From Microcaldota archaeon (GTDB lineage: Archaea > Micrarchaeota > Micrarchaeia > Micrarchaeales > Micrarchaeaceae), in NCBI GenBank assembly GCA_021836925.1, contig JAKBHG010000047.1, positions 1 to 5,514 on the forward strand: a stretch of 5,514 bases of DNA. Reading direction: 5' to 3'. The position numbers and the translations under genes are program-made. This document shows, one piece after another, positions 5,344 to 5,514 of the stretch (position 1 is the stretch's first letter; each line of letters starts with the position of its first letter). A model generated the notes under the pieces. That model was not told the origin of the DNA and ran no database searches. It saw only the letters and a program-made list of their open reading frames with translations.

Positions 5344-5514
5344 GCGGGTCGTGGGCGGGGTTTGGGTCGGCAGCCTCCTCGTCCTAGTCATCCGGTCACT
5401 GACCGAGTTCGCCGGCTACGTCCTCGACTCCGAGGAGGACATCGAGGAGGTCACAGCCGCGCTCGGCGTCGAGCTGACCGGGCGATGGGGAGTGTACCGG
5501 GGCGGAGCGCCAGA
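5339..5514 (+). CDS. Unrecognised protein with an N-terminal membrane segment, cut by window end
   Basis: This frame is open to the last base and has nearly all G or C at third positions, typical of real high-GC genes. It starts MLRVVGGVWVGSLLVLVIRS, a likely membrane helix, then an acidic stretch with DSEEDIEEVTAALGVEL at about 29-45 and GRWGVYRGGAP at the end. No clear ribosome site precedes the ATG, so the residues may instead be the continuation of a frameshifted upstream gene. At least 58 residues are visible. I do not recognise the family. Confidence 0.4.
   Translation, partial: MLRVVGGVWVGSLLVLVIRSLTEFAGYVLDSEEDIEEVTAALGVELTGRWGVYRGGAP

Larger units (their letters stand above)
4655..5514. 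other. High-GC bacterial-looking segment, probable chimeric contig tail
   Basis: GC content, codon bias and regulatory signals all change within a few bases of position 4655, in the middle of the methyltransferase gene. Third codon positions become mostly G or C, AUA disappears, and a sigma70-type promoter is present instead of TATA boxes. Genes in this segment are short and several appear frameshifted. No transposase, integrase, repeat or tRNA is visible at the boundary to explain insertion. Misassembly is the preferred explanation; recent gene transfer is the alternative. Confidence 0.75.

Noticed and set aside
4800..5387. Plus-strand open frame of 195 residues
   Set aside because: Composition is biased (His, Pro, Gly, Arg, Trp), it has no ribosome site, and it overlaps better-supported frames.
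1..5514. CRISPR array, tRNA or rRNA, insertion sequence
   Set aside because: No regularly spaced repeats, tRNA-like cloverleaf, rRNA-like stretch, transposase or terminal inverted repeats were seen.

Overview
The window has two unlike parts. Positions 1 to about 4655 look archaeal. The genes use many AUA and AGG/AGA codons, GC content is moderate, upstream regions carry TATA-like boxes, and ribosome sites are GGTGA or GGGAG. The gene set is also archaeal in flavour: two isoprenyl diphosphate synthase genes, an archaeal-type LUD protein, a Dol-P-sugar synthase-like glycosyltransferase and an agmatinase-family ureohydrolase. I cannot fix the lineage; a DPANN (e.g. Micrarchaeota-like) or thermoplasmatal archaeon from a metagenome would fit, but that is inference.

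Layout of the archaeal part: (i) the C-terminal third of a polyprenyl diphosphate synthase, cut by the window start (+ strand); (ii) a complete second, divergent polyprenyl synthase (+ strand) with its own TATA box; (iii) on the minus strand, convergent with it, an agmatinase-family gene; (iv) upstream of that, a LUD-domain (LutC/YkgG-like) gene ending in a hairpin-plus-T terminator that abuts the agmatinase promoter; (v) a membrane-anchored family 2 glycosyltransferase; (vi) the C-terminal part of an RlmM/FtsJ-like RNA 2'-O-methyltransferase whose N-terminus is missing. The two prenyl synthases and the glycosyltransferase could all serve membrane-lipid and lipid-linked sugar synthesis. The minus-strand genes appear to have separate promoters, so they are neighbours rather than one clear operon.

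From about 4655 to 5514 the sequence changes abruptly to high GC (for example 41 of 60 bases in 4681-4740 and 45 of 60 in 5041-5100, against 26 of 60 in 4381-4440). It has GC-rich third codon positions and a bacterial sigma70-type promoter. It holds short, mostly broken reading frames on the plus strand: the tail of an unknown protein, a possible small frameshifted ORF, a small Cys-rich protein, a secreted-protein start resembling a Chloroflexota-type domain, and an unrecognised membrane protein running off the end. The switch falls inside the methyltransferase gene, so the simplest reading is a chimeric contig (archaeal sequence joined to bacterial sequence) with base-level errors in the tail.

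I see no undescribed multi-gene system. The best biological leads are the divergent prenyl synthase with altered isopentenyl-diphosphate-site residues next to a second synthase, and the overlapping terminator/promoter at 2443-2470.
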